In this document: piece after piece, positions 1 to 5,085 of the stretch | How positions within the stretch are numbered: the stretch's first letter is position 1 | Layout: every line of letters begins with the position of its first letter | Assembly (NCBI GenBank): GCA_035623615.1 | Contig: DASPTB010000054.1 | Location: forward strand, 1-9,194 | Reading direction: 5' to 3' | DNA from: DASPTB01 sp035623615 | GTDB lineage: Bacteria > Actinomycetota > UBA4738 | DNA length: 9,194 nt | Made by a program: the position numbers and the translations under genes | Notes under the pieces: generated by a model | Seen by the model: the letters and a program-made list of their open reading frames with translations, nothing else | What the model was told of the DNA's origin: nothing | Databases searched by the model: none

Positions 1-2
1 CG

Positions 3-440
3 GCGCGTGAGACGCTGCAGCTCGCCCTGGCTCATGGTCGTGGGGTCGCACTGGACGCCGCCCTTGGCTCCGCCGTAGGGGATGTCGACGATCGCCGTCT
101 TCCACGTCATGAGCGCCGCGAGCGCGCGGACCTCGTCGAGGTCGGCGTCGGGGTGGTAACGGATCCCGCCCTTGTACGGTCCCCGAGCCCCGTTGTGCTG
201 CACGCGGTAGCCGGTGAACACCTCCAGGCGGCCGTCGTCCATGCGAATCGGGACCTGGACGCAGAGCTCGCGGTAGGTCCCCCGAAGCACCGCGCGCATC
301 TCGTCGGAGAGCCCGATGTGATCGGCGGCGCGGTCGAAGAACAGGCTGACGGCCTCGAACGGGCTCATCTCGGGAACGGCCTCGGGGATGACGACCGTCT
401 CGGGCGGAGCGGCAGGGGCCTGCGTCCGCTGCGTCTCCAT
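3..440 (-). CDS. Glu/Leu/Phe/Val dehydrogenase family protein, probably glutamate dehydrogenase (N-terminal part, cut by window edge)
   Basis: Reading the minus strand from the ATG at 440-438 gives 146 open codons that run off the left edge, so the C-terminal NAD(P)-binding domain is not visible. The family interconverts glutamate and 2-oxoglutarate plus ammonia in the cytoplasm. The visible part is the substrate-binding domain. It contains GPYKGGIRYHP (residues 87-97, with substrate-binding Lys90), LMTWK (110-114, Lys114) and DIPYGGAKGGV (119-129, Lys126, the catalytic lysine in this family). No clear Shine-Dalgarno precedes the ATG, and Met25 (MSPFEAVSLFF) is an alternative start, because the first 24 residues are a Pro/Ala-rich tail of low information. 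The gene lies 116 bp downstream of the TetR gene on the same strand. Family assignment is near certain; glutamate as substrate is inferred from the motif match. Confidence 0.93.
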   Translation of the reverse strand, partial: METQRTQAPAAPPETVVIPEAVPEMSPFEAVSLFFDRAADHIGLSDEMRAVLRGTYRELCVQVPIRMDDGRLEVFTGYRVQHNGARGPYKGGIRYHPDADLDEVRALAALMTWKTAIVDIPYGGAKGGVQCDPTTMSQGELQRLTR

Positions 441-556
441 CAGAGCCAGAGGGTACCCCCCGGAAGCGCTTCCACGCCAGCCCCTTTTCGCTGCTCCGAT
501 GATGCCGCTCCAGCCGACGACGCCATTCGCGGCCCGCGAACCCGGGTCCCACCGAC
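441..556. promoter_or_regulatory. Spacer between the TetR gene and the glutamate dehydrogenase gene, with palindromes
   Basis: This 116-bp gap must hold the dehydrogenase promoter if that gene is not read through from the TetR operon. It contains a perfect 12-bp palindrome, GGAAGCGCTTCC (462-473), 21 bp before the dehydrogenase ATG, next to an 8-bp palindrome GGGTACCC (451-458). Either could be a regulator site. I see no convincing -10/-35 pair. Confidence 0.4.
526..540 (-). terminator. Inverted repeat just after the TetR stop, weak terminator candidate
   Basis: TTCGCGG at 526-532 and CCGCGAA at 534-540 are perfect complements around one base. As RNA this would fold as a 5-bp stem with a 5-base loop. 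It starts 16 bp downstream of the TetR stop codon on the minus strand. No T tract follows, so intrinsic termination is uncertain. Confidence 0.3.
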
Positions 557-1138
557 CTAGACGGGGAGACCCCGCTCGAGCAGCTCCATCGCGCGGTCGA
601 GCAGCGTCACCAGGTCCGCGTCCGGATCTCCCGTGGCGGCGAGCATGACCGACATTGCGACCCCCACCACCGCTCCCGCCAGCGCCAGCACCGACAGGTC
701 GTTCGCGGGCCTGCCAACTCGCTCGCTCACGATGCCGGCGAGCAGCTCGACGGTTCCCGAGAACTGCTCCAGCGACGCCGCGCGAAGCTCGGGCACCTCC
801 ATCGCGAGCTTCATGCGCTCGCGCACGCGATCGAGATCCTCCGGCGAGATCCTTTCGAACGCGGCGGCGAAGGCCTCGCGCATCGCCGTGATCGGTGGCT
901 CGCCCGGTGGCCGTTCGCGGAAGGCCTCGACGATGATGGGGTCGAAGTCGTCCCAGAGGACGACGTCCTCCTTCGTCGGGAAGTACCGGAAGAAGGTGCT
1001 GGGCGAGACCTCGGCGGCTTCGGCGATCTGCTCCACGGTCGTGCCCTGGTAGCCGTGCTCCCGGAACAGTCGCATCGCTTCGGCCTGGATCGCCGCCCGC
1101 GTCTTCGCCTTCTTGCGCTCGCGAAGACCGACGTTCAT
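557..1138 (-). CDS. TetR/AcrR family transcriptional regulator, likely repressor of the upstream MFS exporter
   Basis: This 193-residue protein has the usual TetR length. Residues about 9-60 form the N-terminal DNA-binding domain: RAAIQAEAMRLFREHGY (helix 1), then TTVEQIAEAAEVSPSTFFRYFPTKED as the helix-turn-helix with the typical FFRYFPTKE end. The C-terminal half is the ligand-binding and dimerisation part; its Pro-Glu-Leu-rich pattern loosely recalls the MftR-like group (weak). The start is ATG at 1138-1136. An upstream in-frame ATG at 1228 would overlap the exporter by about 90 bases and adds a low-complexity leader, so it is rejected. The exporter stop TGA is separated from this ATG by one base (TGA-G-ATG), which strongly suggests translational coupling in one operon. 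The expected role is a drug- or metabolite-sensing repressor of its own operon through the inverted repeat at 2718-2753. The ligand is unknown. Confidence 0.93.
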   Translation of the reverse strand: MNVGLRERKKAKTRAAIQAEAMRLFREHGYQGTTVEQIAEAAEVSPSTFFRYFPTKEDVVLWDDFDPIIVEAFRERPPGEPPITAMREAFAAAFERISPEDLDRVRERMKLAMEVPELRAASLEQFSGTVELLAGIVSERVGRPANDLSVLALAGAVVGVAMSVMLAATGDPDADLVTLLDRAMELLERGLPV

Positions 1139-1139
1139 C

Positions 1140-2720
1140 TCATCTCGATACGGCAACCTCCCCCTCCGTTCCCTCGTTCGCCCCCATATTCGCAGAGGCG
1201 GGGTGCCGGGGAAGGAACCACAGGGCAAGCGCGGTCCCGACGAGCGCGATGCCCGCGCACAGCCAGAGCATGACGTCCATCGCCTGCACGAACGCGGTTC
1301 GCACGGACGCCAGCAACGCCTCGGACCCGATCCGGTGCGCGATCGCCGCGCCGGCCGACGCGCTCCCCCGGACCGCCTCCCCGACGGCGGGCGGGAGATG
1401 ACCGACGGGAACGCGAGCCCGGTAGGTCCAGTCGAGCACTGACCCGAGGACCGCGACGCCGAAGGTTCCGCCGACCTGACGAATGGCCTGAATCAAGCCG
1501 GATCCCACACCGCTCCGCGCCGGCGTCAGCGCTCCGAGAGCGGCGCTCATCGCGGCAGGCATCGCGAAGCCGAGGCCCGCTCCGACGAGCACGATCCACA
1601 CGGCGGCGAACCCGTAGCCGCTCGCGACCGACGTCGTAGCGCCGACCGCGAGGCCGGCGGCGATCAGGGCGAAGCCGATGGCGACGGTGACCTTCGCGTT
1701 CCCCTTCGCCTCCGTCTGGGCGAGGCCGGTCCCCTCCCCCGACGAGGCGCCGAACTTGTTGGCGACGACCGCGCCGACGATCAGCCCGAGGACCATCGGA
1801 AGCAACCGCAGCCCCGTGCCAAACGCGTCGATCCCTCCGACCGCCTGGAAGTACTGCGGCACCGTGAACAACAATCCGAACATCGCGAACTGCACGACCG
1901 TCACGAGGATGGTTCCCCACGTGAACCCGGGGGAACGGAACAGCTCAAGATCGATCAGTGGTTGCGCGCCCCTCGACGCGCACCGCCGCTCCCAGGCCAC
2001 GAACGTCGCGACGAGCGTCGCGCCCGCGAGCGTGAACGCGAGCGCCTTTGGCGTCAGCCATCCCGACTGTCCCCCCTCGATCACGCCGTACGTGAATGCG
2101 GCGAGCCCCGCACTCGACAGGGCGATGCCCACGAGATCGACGCCCGGGCGCTCCTCGCCGCGCGACTCCGGCAGCAACATGCCAACGGCGACCAAGGCGA
2201 CGACGACGACCGGCACATTGATCAGGAACACCGAACCCCACCAGTAGTTGGTGAGGAGCCACCCGCCCAGGATGGGACCGATCGGGAAGGCCACGATCGT
2301 CATGGCCACGAGCGCCGTGATCGCCTTCGGACGCTCCTCGTCCGAGAACAGCACCGTCAGTACCGACAGCGACAAGGGAACGATGAAGGCCGCTGCCAGC
2401 CCGAGGACGGCGCGCGACGCGATGAGCCAGCCCGCAGTCGGGGCGTACGCCGAGGCCAGCGACGCAGCCGAGAAGGCGACGAGCGCGAACAGGAGCAGCC
2501 GCTTGCGCCCGAACCGATCTCCGAGCAGGCCGGCCGGCAGGAGCATCGCCGCCATCGCGAGACTGTAGGCGTCGACGAACCACTGCAGTTGCGGCGTCGA
2601 TGCTCGAAGCGTCGTGGCAAGCGTGGGAAGCGCCAGGTTGAGGACCGTCGCGTCGATCCCGACCACCAGGCCGCTCAGTGCGAGGGCGGCCAGGGCCCAC
2701 CACCTTCCGCGATACCTCAT
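1140..2720 (-). CDS. DHA2 family MFS drug/H+ antiporter, 14 transmembrane segments expected
   Basis: This 526-residue inner-membrane exporter carries the signature motifs of the major facilitator superfamily: GIDATVLNLALP (residues 21-32, motif D1 of the 14-helix DHA2 group, Asp23 in helix 1), GDRFGRKR (67-74, motif A, loop 2-3), RAVLGLAAAFIVP (103-115, motif B) and GPILGG (148-153, the antiporter motif C). The usual WRW before FLINVP is replaced by NYWWGSV. Many hydrophobic helices follow, then a short polar tail (HPASANMGANEGTEG). The start is ATG at 2720-2718, preceded by a strong AAGGGGGTGA ribosome binding site about 6 bases upstream. A frame extension to 3083 without that site overlaps the methyltransferase gene antisense and is rejected. 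The family exports hydrophobic drugs, dyes or antibiotics using the proton gradient. The substrate cannot be read from sequence. It is first in an operon with the TetR gene. Confidence 0.95.
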   Translation of the reverse strand: MRYRGRWWALAALALSGLVVGIDATVLNLALPTLATTLRASTPQLQWFVDAYSLAMAAMLLPAGLLGDRFGRKRLLLFALVAFSAASLASAYAPTAGWLIASRAVLGLAAAFIVPLSLSVLTVLFSDEERPKAITALVAMTIVAFPIGPILGGWLLTNYWWGSVFLINVPVVVVALVAVGMLLPESRGEERPGVDLVGIALSSAGLAAFTYGVIEGGQSGWLTPKALAFTLAGATLVATFVAWERRCASRGAQPLIDLELFRSPGFTWGTILVTVVQFAMFGLLFTVPQYFQAVGGIDAFGTGLRLLPMVLGLIVGAVVANKFGASSGEGTGLAQTEAKGNAKVTVAIGFALIAAGLAVGATTSVASGYGFAAVWIVLVGAGLGFAMPAAMSAALGALTPARSGVGSGLIQAIRQVGGTFGVAVLGSVLDWTYRARVPVGHLPPAVGEAVRGSASAGAAIAHRIGSEALLASVRTAFVQAMDVMLWLCAGIALVGTALALWFLPRHPASANMGANEGTEGEVAVSR

Positions 2721-2753
2721 GATAGTCACCCCCTTTTCATAGAGACTATCATG
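2718..2753. promoter_or_regulatory. 10-bp perfect inverted repeat, candidate TetR operator over the exporter start
   Basis: CATGATAGTC (2718-2727) and GACTATCATG (2744-2753) are exact reverse complements separated by 16 bp. The left arm includes the exporter ATG and the spacer holds its ribosome binding site. On the minus strand a possible -10, TAGTCT, lies in the right arm. Length (36 bp in total) and position fit a TetR-family operator blocking exporter expression. The link to the TetR protein at 557-1138 is inferred from operon membership. Confidence 0.6.
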
Positions 2754-2796
2754 TGAGGGTAACTGTCGCCTTCCCTGGAGTGGCATCGGTCGCACG

Positions 2797-2830
2797 TAGG
2801 ATGACCGCCAGGAGCACCCGAACGAGAGGG
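2797..2830 (+). promoter_or_regulatory. Candidate -10 box and ribosome binding site of the methyltransferase gene
   Basis: TAGGAT at 2797-2802 matches the actinobacterial TANNNT -10 pattern, and GAGAGGGG at 2823-2830 sits 7 bases before the GTG start. No convincing -35 is seen. The spacing implies a leader of about 30 bases. The divergent exporter promoter shares this 117-bp gap, so the inverted repeat at 2718-2753 could affect both genes. Confidence 0.4.
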
Positions 2831-2837
2831 GACGACC

Positions 2838-3605
2838 GTGAGTCTCAAGCGGACCCAGCGAACCTGGGACGCGCTCGGTTCGGAAGACGCGATGTGGGCG
2901 ATCCTGACGGTGCCGGGCAAACGCGGCGGCAAGTGGGACGCCGAGGAGTTCTTCGCGTGGGGGCGCGACGAGATCCGTGCGCTGCTCGACGACCTCGACG
3001 CTCTCGGGGTCGGCATCGGCCGCCGGCACGCCCTCGACTTCGGTTGCGGCATCGGAAGGCTGACCCGGGCCCTCGCCGACCACTTCGAGGAAGTGGACGG
3101 CGTCGACATCGCGCCCTCAATGATCCGGCTCGCCGAGGAGCTGAACAGCGACGTCAAGGGATGTCGATTCCACCTGAACGCGACGGCGGATCTCGGCCTC
3201 TTCCCCGACGATCGCTTCGACCTCGTCTACTCGAACATCACGCTGCAACACATCGAGCCGAGCTTCATCCGTAGCTACCTCGGTGAGTTCGTGCGCGTCG
3301 CGCGGCCCGGCGGAGCCGTCGTGTTCCAGCTGCCCACCGGGCGGGCCGCACCGAGAGAGGAGACGGGCGGAACGCTGAAACGAACGCTCCGGAGAGCCGC
3401 GCCGGCGCGGACGCTTGGCTGGTACCGAACGGCCCGGCGGGCGCTCCCAACGAAGCGGCACGTCATCGAGATGCACGCGCTCCCGGAGGCCGAGGTGCGG
3501 GCCTTGCTCGACGTGCACGGTGCGCGCCTCGTCGAGGCACGGCCCGACTCGTGGGCGACGGGCTGGCGCGGACTGCGCTATTTCGCTGTGGTGACGGCCC
3601 GCTAG
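2838..3605 (+). CDS. Class I SAM-dependent methyltransferase
   Basis: This 255-residue protein has a complete Rossmann-type SAM-binding core. Motif I is DFGCGIG (residues 67-73). Acidic Asp90 in VDGVDIAPSM closes strand 2 and should hold the ribose of SAM. DRFDLVYSNITLQHIEP (125-141) is motif IV, and VRVARPGGAVVFQLP the motif VI region. The pattern is the methyltransferase type 11/25 group, which acts on small molecules. An N-terminal 60-residue helical part with a tryptophan-rich stretch and a C-terminal Arg/Ala-rich extension may set substrate specificity, which is unknown. GTG at 2838 is chosen because GAGAGGGG lies 7 bases upstream. The gene diverges from the MFS exporter, so a joint role in resistance or modification of a compound is possible but not shown. 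Its stop overlaps the convergent DUF1269 gene. Confidence 0.88.
   Translation: MSLKRTQRTWDALGSEDAMWAILTVPGKRGGKWDAEEFFAWGRDEIRALLDDLDALGVGIGRRHALDFGCGIGRLTRALADHFEEVDGVDIAPSMIRLAEELNSDVKGCRFHLNATADLGLFPDDRFDLVYSNITLQHIEPSFIRSYLGEFVRVARPGGAVVFQLPTGRAAPREETGGTLKRTLRRAAPARTLGWYRTARRALPTKRHVIEMHALPEAEVRALLDVHGARLVEARPDSWATGWRGLRYFAVVTAR
3602..3605. other. CTAG shared by the stop codons of two convergent genes
   Basis: The methyltransferase TAG is at 3603-3605 on the plus strand, and the DUF1269 gene TAG occupies 3604-3602 on the minus strand. The palindrome CTAG therefore supplies both stops. There is no room for a terminator between the genes, so their transcripts must overlap or end inside each other. 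Confidence 0.95.
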
Positions 3606-4141
3606 CTCTTCTCGCCGGCCTCGGCCTTCAGTTGCGCGGCGAGCTCGTCGGCGCTCGCGTCCACCTCGGCCGACACGTAACGGTTCACGGCCTTGATGTT
3701 GGCGGCCACCTGGTCGGCCATGTTGGTCGCGTACACCGCGACGAGTCCGTACTGACCCTCCTCGAGCGTGTTTGCGAGCTCCTTCAGGTCCTCGTCCTTC
3801 ACACCGGCCTTCATGTGTCCCCGGATGGCTCCGATCGCCGCGCCGGCGCCGCCGCCGGCGATCAGTCCGCCGGCCAGCCCGATGGCAGGGAAGATCGCCG
3901 CCGCCGCGCCGATGGCAAGCCCCAGCCCGAGACCCATCGCCGCGCCGTGACGCGTGGGCTGCTCGTGCTTCTTCACCACGGTGGTGTTTCCCGCGGCGTC
4001 CCGCTCGAGGACGGCGGCATCGAAGTCGTGCGAGGTCTCCACCTCGTGGTAGAGCGCCTTGATGGCCTCGTAGTCGGCCTCGGCGTCCTCGAGGTTGTCG
4101 TAGGACGCTCCGAGCACCAACACGGTGTCCTTGTCGCTCAC
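3602..4141 (-). CDS. DUF1269 domain-containing protein, glycine-rich hydrophobic core
   Basis: This 179-residue protein belongs by its pattern to the DUF1269 family, which has no established biochemical function. Residues 1-60 look like a soluble alpha/beta part (DTVLVLGASYDN, then AEADYEAIKALY, then AAVLERDAAGNTTVV). Residues 66-106 are a run of Gly, Ala, Ile and Leu with many GxxxG-like steps, probably membrane-inserted or lipid-associated. After this, about 70 residues are charged and helical, ending LAAQLKAEAGEKS. The start is GTG at 4141-4139, preceded by AAGGAAGGGGGG a few bases upstream. On the minus strand a TAGGAT box (4197-4192) is a plausible -10 about 50 bases upstream. Proteins of this family often occur near stress genes in actinobacteria, but nothing here ties it to a pathway. 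Confidence 0.82.
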   Translation of the reverse strand: MSDKDTVLVLGASYDNLEDAEADYEAIKALYHEVETSHDFDAAVLERDAAGNTTVVKKHEQPTRHGAAMGLGLGLAIGAAAAIFPAIGLAGGLIAGGGAGAAIGAIRGHMKAGVKDEDLKELANTLEEGQYGLVAVYATNMADQVAANIKAVNRYVSAEVDASADELAAQLKAEAGEKS

Positions 4142-4222
4142 CGATCCCCCCTTCCTTTCTGTTCGGGTCGCTTCCGACCCTGCCTGCCGATATCCTAGGC
4201 GCGGTCGTCACCTCTGCGTCAC

Positions 4223-4236
4223 CCCCCTCGAGGGGG
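4223..4236. repeat. 14-bp perfect palindrome CCCCCTCGAGGGGG
   Basis: CCCCCTCGAGGGGG is self-complementary over 14 bp. With flanks it reads ACCCCCCTCGAGGGGGTA, which resembles the G/C-tract operators (TACCCC...GGGGTA) known for CsoR/RcnR/FrmR-type metal or aldehyde sensors. No gene of that family is in the window, so the resemblance is only suggestive. It lies about 80 bp upstream of the DUF1269 start and just before the LuxR relic. Confidence 0.4.
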
Positions 4237-4264
4237 TAGTCAAAGACACGTCGACGCGTGTTCA

Positions 4265-4387
4265 CGTCTCACGAACCGGCAGATCTCGAGCCATCTCTGG
4301 ATCTCCGAGGGAACCGTCAAGGCGCACGTCGGCAACGTCTTCCGCAAGCTCGGTGTCAGCAACCGGACCCGGGCCGTCGTGGTGGAG
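4265..4387 (+). pseudogene. Relic of a LuxR/NarL-type helix-turn-helix C-terminal domain
   Basis: In frame with 4274, the plus strand encodes LTNRQISSHLWISEGTVK followed by AHVGNVFRKLGVSNRTRAVV. These are the recognition helices and linker of a GerE/LuxR-type DNA-binding domain at the very C-terminus of NarL-type response regulators and related proteins. The usual preceding LTPREREVL segment and any receiver or sensor domain are absent, and no start codon precedes it in frame back to the TAG at 4196-4198. The frame does not stop after the domain but continues open to 4741 through sequence of another character. It is best read as the 3' end of a regulator truncated by deletion and now decaying. 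The recognition helices still look intact, so the loss may be recent. Confidence 0.7.
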
Positions 4388-4519
4388 CTGTCGCCGAGCC
4401 CGGCGAGGGCGACGGGTCACGAGACCCCGAGCCGCTACTCCCCCAGACGCGTTCGTCGACCCGGCCACCTCGGGATTCACCGAATGTTCAGCCGAGGGAC
4501 ACCCGACCGAGCCCGTCGC

Positions 4520-4540
4520 AGGGCGCTCCGGCCCTACCGT
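4520..4540 (+). promoter_or_regulatory. Inverted repeat and TACCGT -10 box before the zinc-ribbon gene
   Basis: AGGGC (4520-4524) and GCCCT (4531-4535) form an inverted repeat with a 6-base centre that runs into TACCGT (4535-4540), a TANNNT-type -10 box. Transcription would begin about 7-10 bases later, at or near the ATG at 4550, implying a leaderless mRNA. A GGGC...GCCC repeat in this position recalls DevR/NarL-type sites, but the match is loose. Confidence 0.4.
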
Positions 4541-4549
4541 TGGATGGAG

Positions 4550-4741
4550 ATGGCACCAACCGACGCGGCTTCCTCCGCATCGTCCGGTGATCGCGAGGTG
4601 GTTGAAGCGACGGACTGCCCCGAGTGCGGCGCGAGGTCGTCGGTCCGCTGGGGCGTCTGCGAGGTCTGCTACGCGGAGTTCGACGAGTTCCCGCTCCAGC
4701 CGATGGACGCCTCGGACGATTTCGCCGAACCGCTGCTCTGA
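4550..4741 (+). CDS. Small zinc-ribbon protein (CxxC...CxxC), function unknown
   Basis: This 63-residue acidic protein has one four-cysteine zinc site: Cys23-Pro-Glu-Cys26 and Cys37-Glu-Val-Cys40, with 10 residues between the pairs, followed by YAEFDEF and an acidic tail (DASDDFAEPLL). This is a rubredoxin-knuckle or zinc-ribbon arrangement. Such small proteins may bind nucleic acid or a partner protein, and I cannot name one. The start is uncertain. ATG 4550 lies 9 bases after a TACCGT -10 box and fits leaderless translation. ATG 4544, two codons earlier, is also possible, and neither has a good Shine-Dalgarno. The frame is open far upstream through the LuxR relic, with a GTG at 4379, but that part is Arg/Pro-rich and unlike a folded protein. 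A strong GC hairpin follows the stop. Confidence 0.65.
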   Translation: MAPTDAASSASSGDREVVEATDCPECGARSSVRWGVCEVCYAEFDEFPLQPMDASDDFAEPLL

Positions 4742-4754
4742 CGCCTCTGAGGCG

Positions 4755-4769
4755 CCCCCGTGACGGGGG
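4755..4769 (+). terminator. GC hairpin after the zinc-ribbon gene
   Basis: CCCCCG (4755-4760), loop TGA, CGGGGG (4764-4769): a perfect 6-bp all-GC stem starting 14 bases after the stop codon. A smaller repeat, GCCTC-T-GAGGC, directly precedes it. There is no T tract, as is common for actinobacterial terminators, so it may end transcription before the next gene. Confidence 0.5.
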
Positions 4770-4846
4770 ACGCCGACCGACGGCCCGGGAGACGATCACG
4801 CGGCGAGTTTTCATCGTGCCGTTCGAATCCGACCGCCCGGATCCAT

Positions 4847-4861
4847 TATCGTGTCGGCGTG
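4847..4861 (+). promoter_or_regulatory. TATCGT -10 box six bases before a GTG start (leaderless promoter candidate)
   Basis: TATCGT at 4847-4852 fits the TANNNT consensus. The GTG at 4859-4861 begins exactly where transcription would start. No Shine-Dalgarno is present. A loose -35, TTCGAA at 4822-4827, lies 19 bp upstream of the -10. Confidence 0.5.
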
Positions 4862-5038
4862 GCGTGGGTGGTGATCGCAAGCGAGGGGCGAGGCCGAGAT
4901 GCCGTGTTCGAGTCCGAACAGGACGCCGAGGCCGAGGCCTTGAGACTGGCCGCCGAGGTCGACGAGGACACCTGGGTCGCTATCGCCGACCAGGAGTCGA
5001 GCACGACGCGCGTGATCAAGGTCGGCGCGGACGACTGA
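4859..5038 (+). CDS. Short protein of 59 residues, unknown function
   Basis: Starting at GTG 4859 the protein begins with MAWVVIASEGRGRDAVFESE, continues with an alanine- and glutamate-rich helix (DAEAEALRLAAEVDED), and ends with two strand-like segments, TWVAIADQE and TTRVIKVGADD. The predicted order is strand-helix-strand-strand, compact and acidic, with no cysteine, signal peptide or membrane segment. I do not recognise a family; the outline is faintly like small DUF2188-type proteins. A longer frame from ATG 4760 exists, but it would begin inside the upstream hairpin and its extra residues are Arg/Pro-rich chance coding. The -10 box at 4847-4852 fixes the shorter start. The SDR gene begins 47 bp downstream on the same strand without an obvious promoter of its own, so the two may be co-transcribed. 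Confidence 0.6.
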   Translation: MAWVVIASEGRGRDAVFESEQDAEAEALRLAAEVDEDTWVAIADQESSTTRVIKVGADD

Positions 5039-5085
5039 CCGACCCGTCTCGGCGAGCCTCCACCGGCTGCCTCTTCGGGGGTGAC

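Larger units (their letters stand above)
4142..4543. other. Gene-poor stretch between the DUF1269 gene and the zinc-ribbon gene
   Basis: About 400 bp with no intact gene that I can support. It holds the DUF1269 promoter region (TAGGAT on the minus strand at 4197-4192, with two GGTGACG repeats upstream of it), a 14-bp palindrome, a LuxR-type helix-turn-helix relic, and a 5-bp inverted repeat before the zinc-ribbon gene. Reading frames that cross it are arginine- and proline-rich and look like GC-driven chance frames. Confidence 0.6.

Noticed and set aside
1135..2703. Long minus-strand frames (1135-1920, 1945-2703) inside the MFS gene
   Set aside because: They are rich in Arg, Gly and Asp and are shadow frames of the exporter, which carries all the family motifs in its own frame.
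2721..3083. N-terminal extension of the exporter to 3083
   Set aside because: It runs antisense through the methyltransferase gene, has no hydrophobic or MFS character, and bypasses the strong ribosome binding site before ATG 2720.
3117..4265. 382-residue minus-strand frame across the methyltransferase and DUF1269 genes
   Set aside because: It is Arg/Gly-rich low-complexity sequence. Both real genes are in other frames with recognisable domains and ribosome binding sites.
4125..4763. 212-residue plus-strand frame over the gene-poor stretch
   Set aside because: Its Ser/Arg/Pro-rich product has no fold, overlaps the zinc-ribbon gene out of frame, and starts inside the DUF1269 gene.
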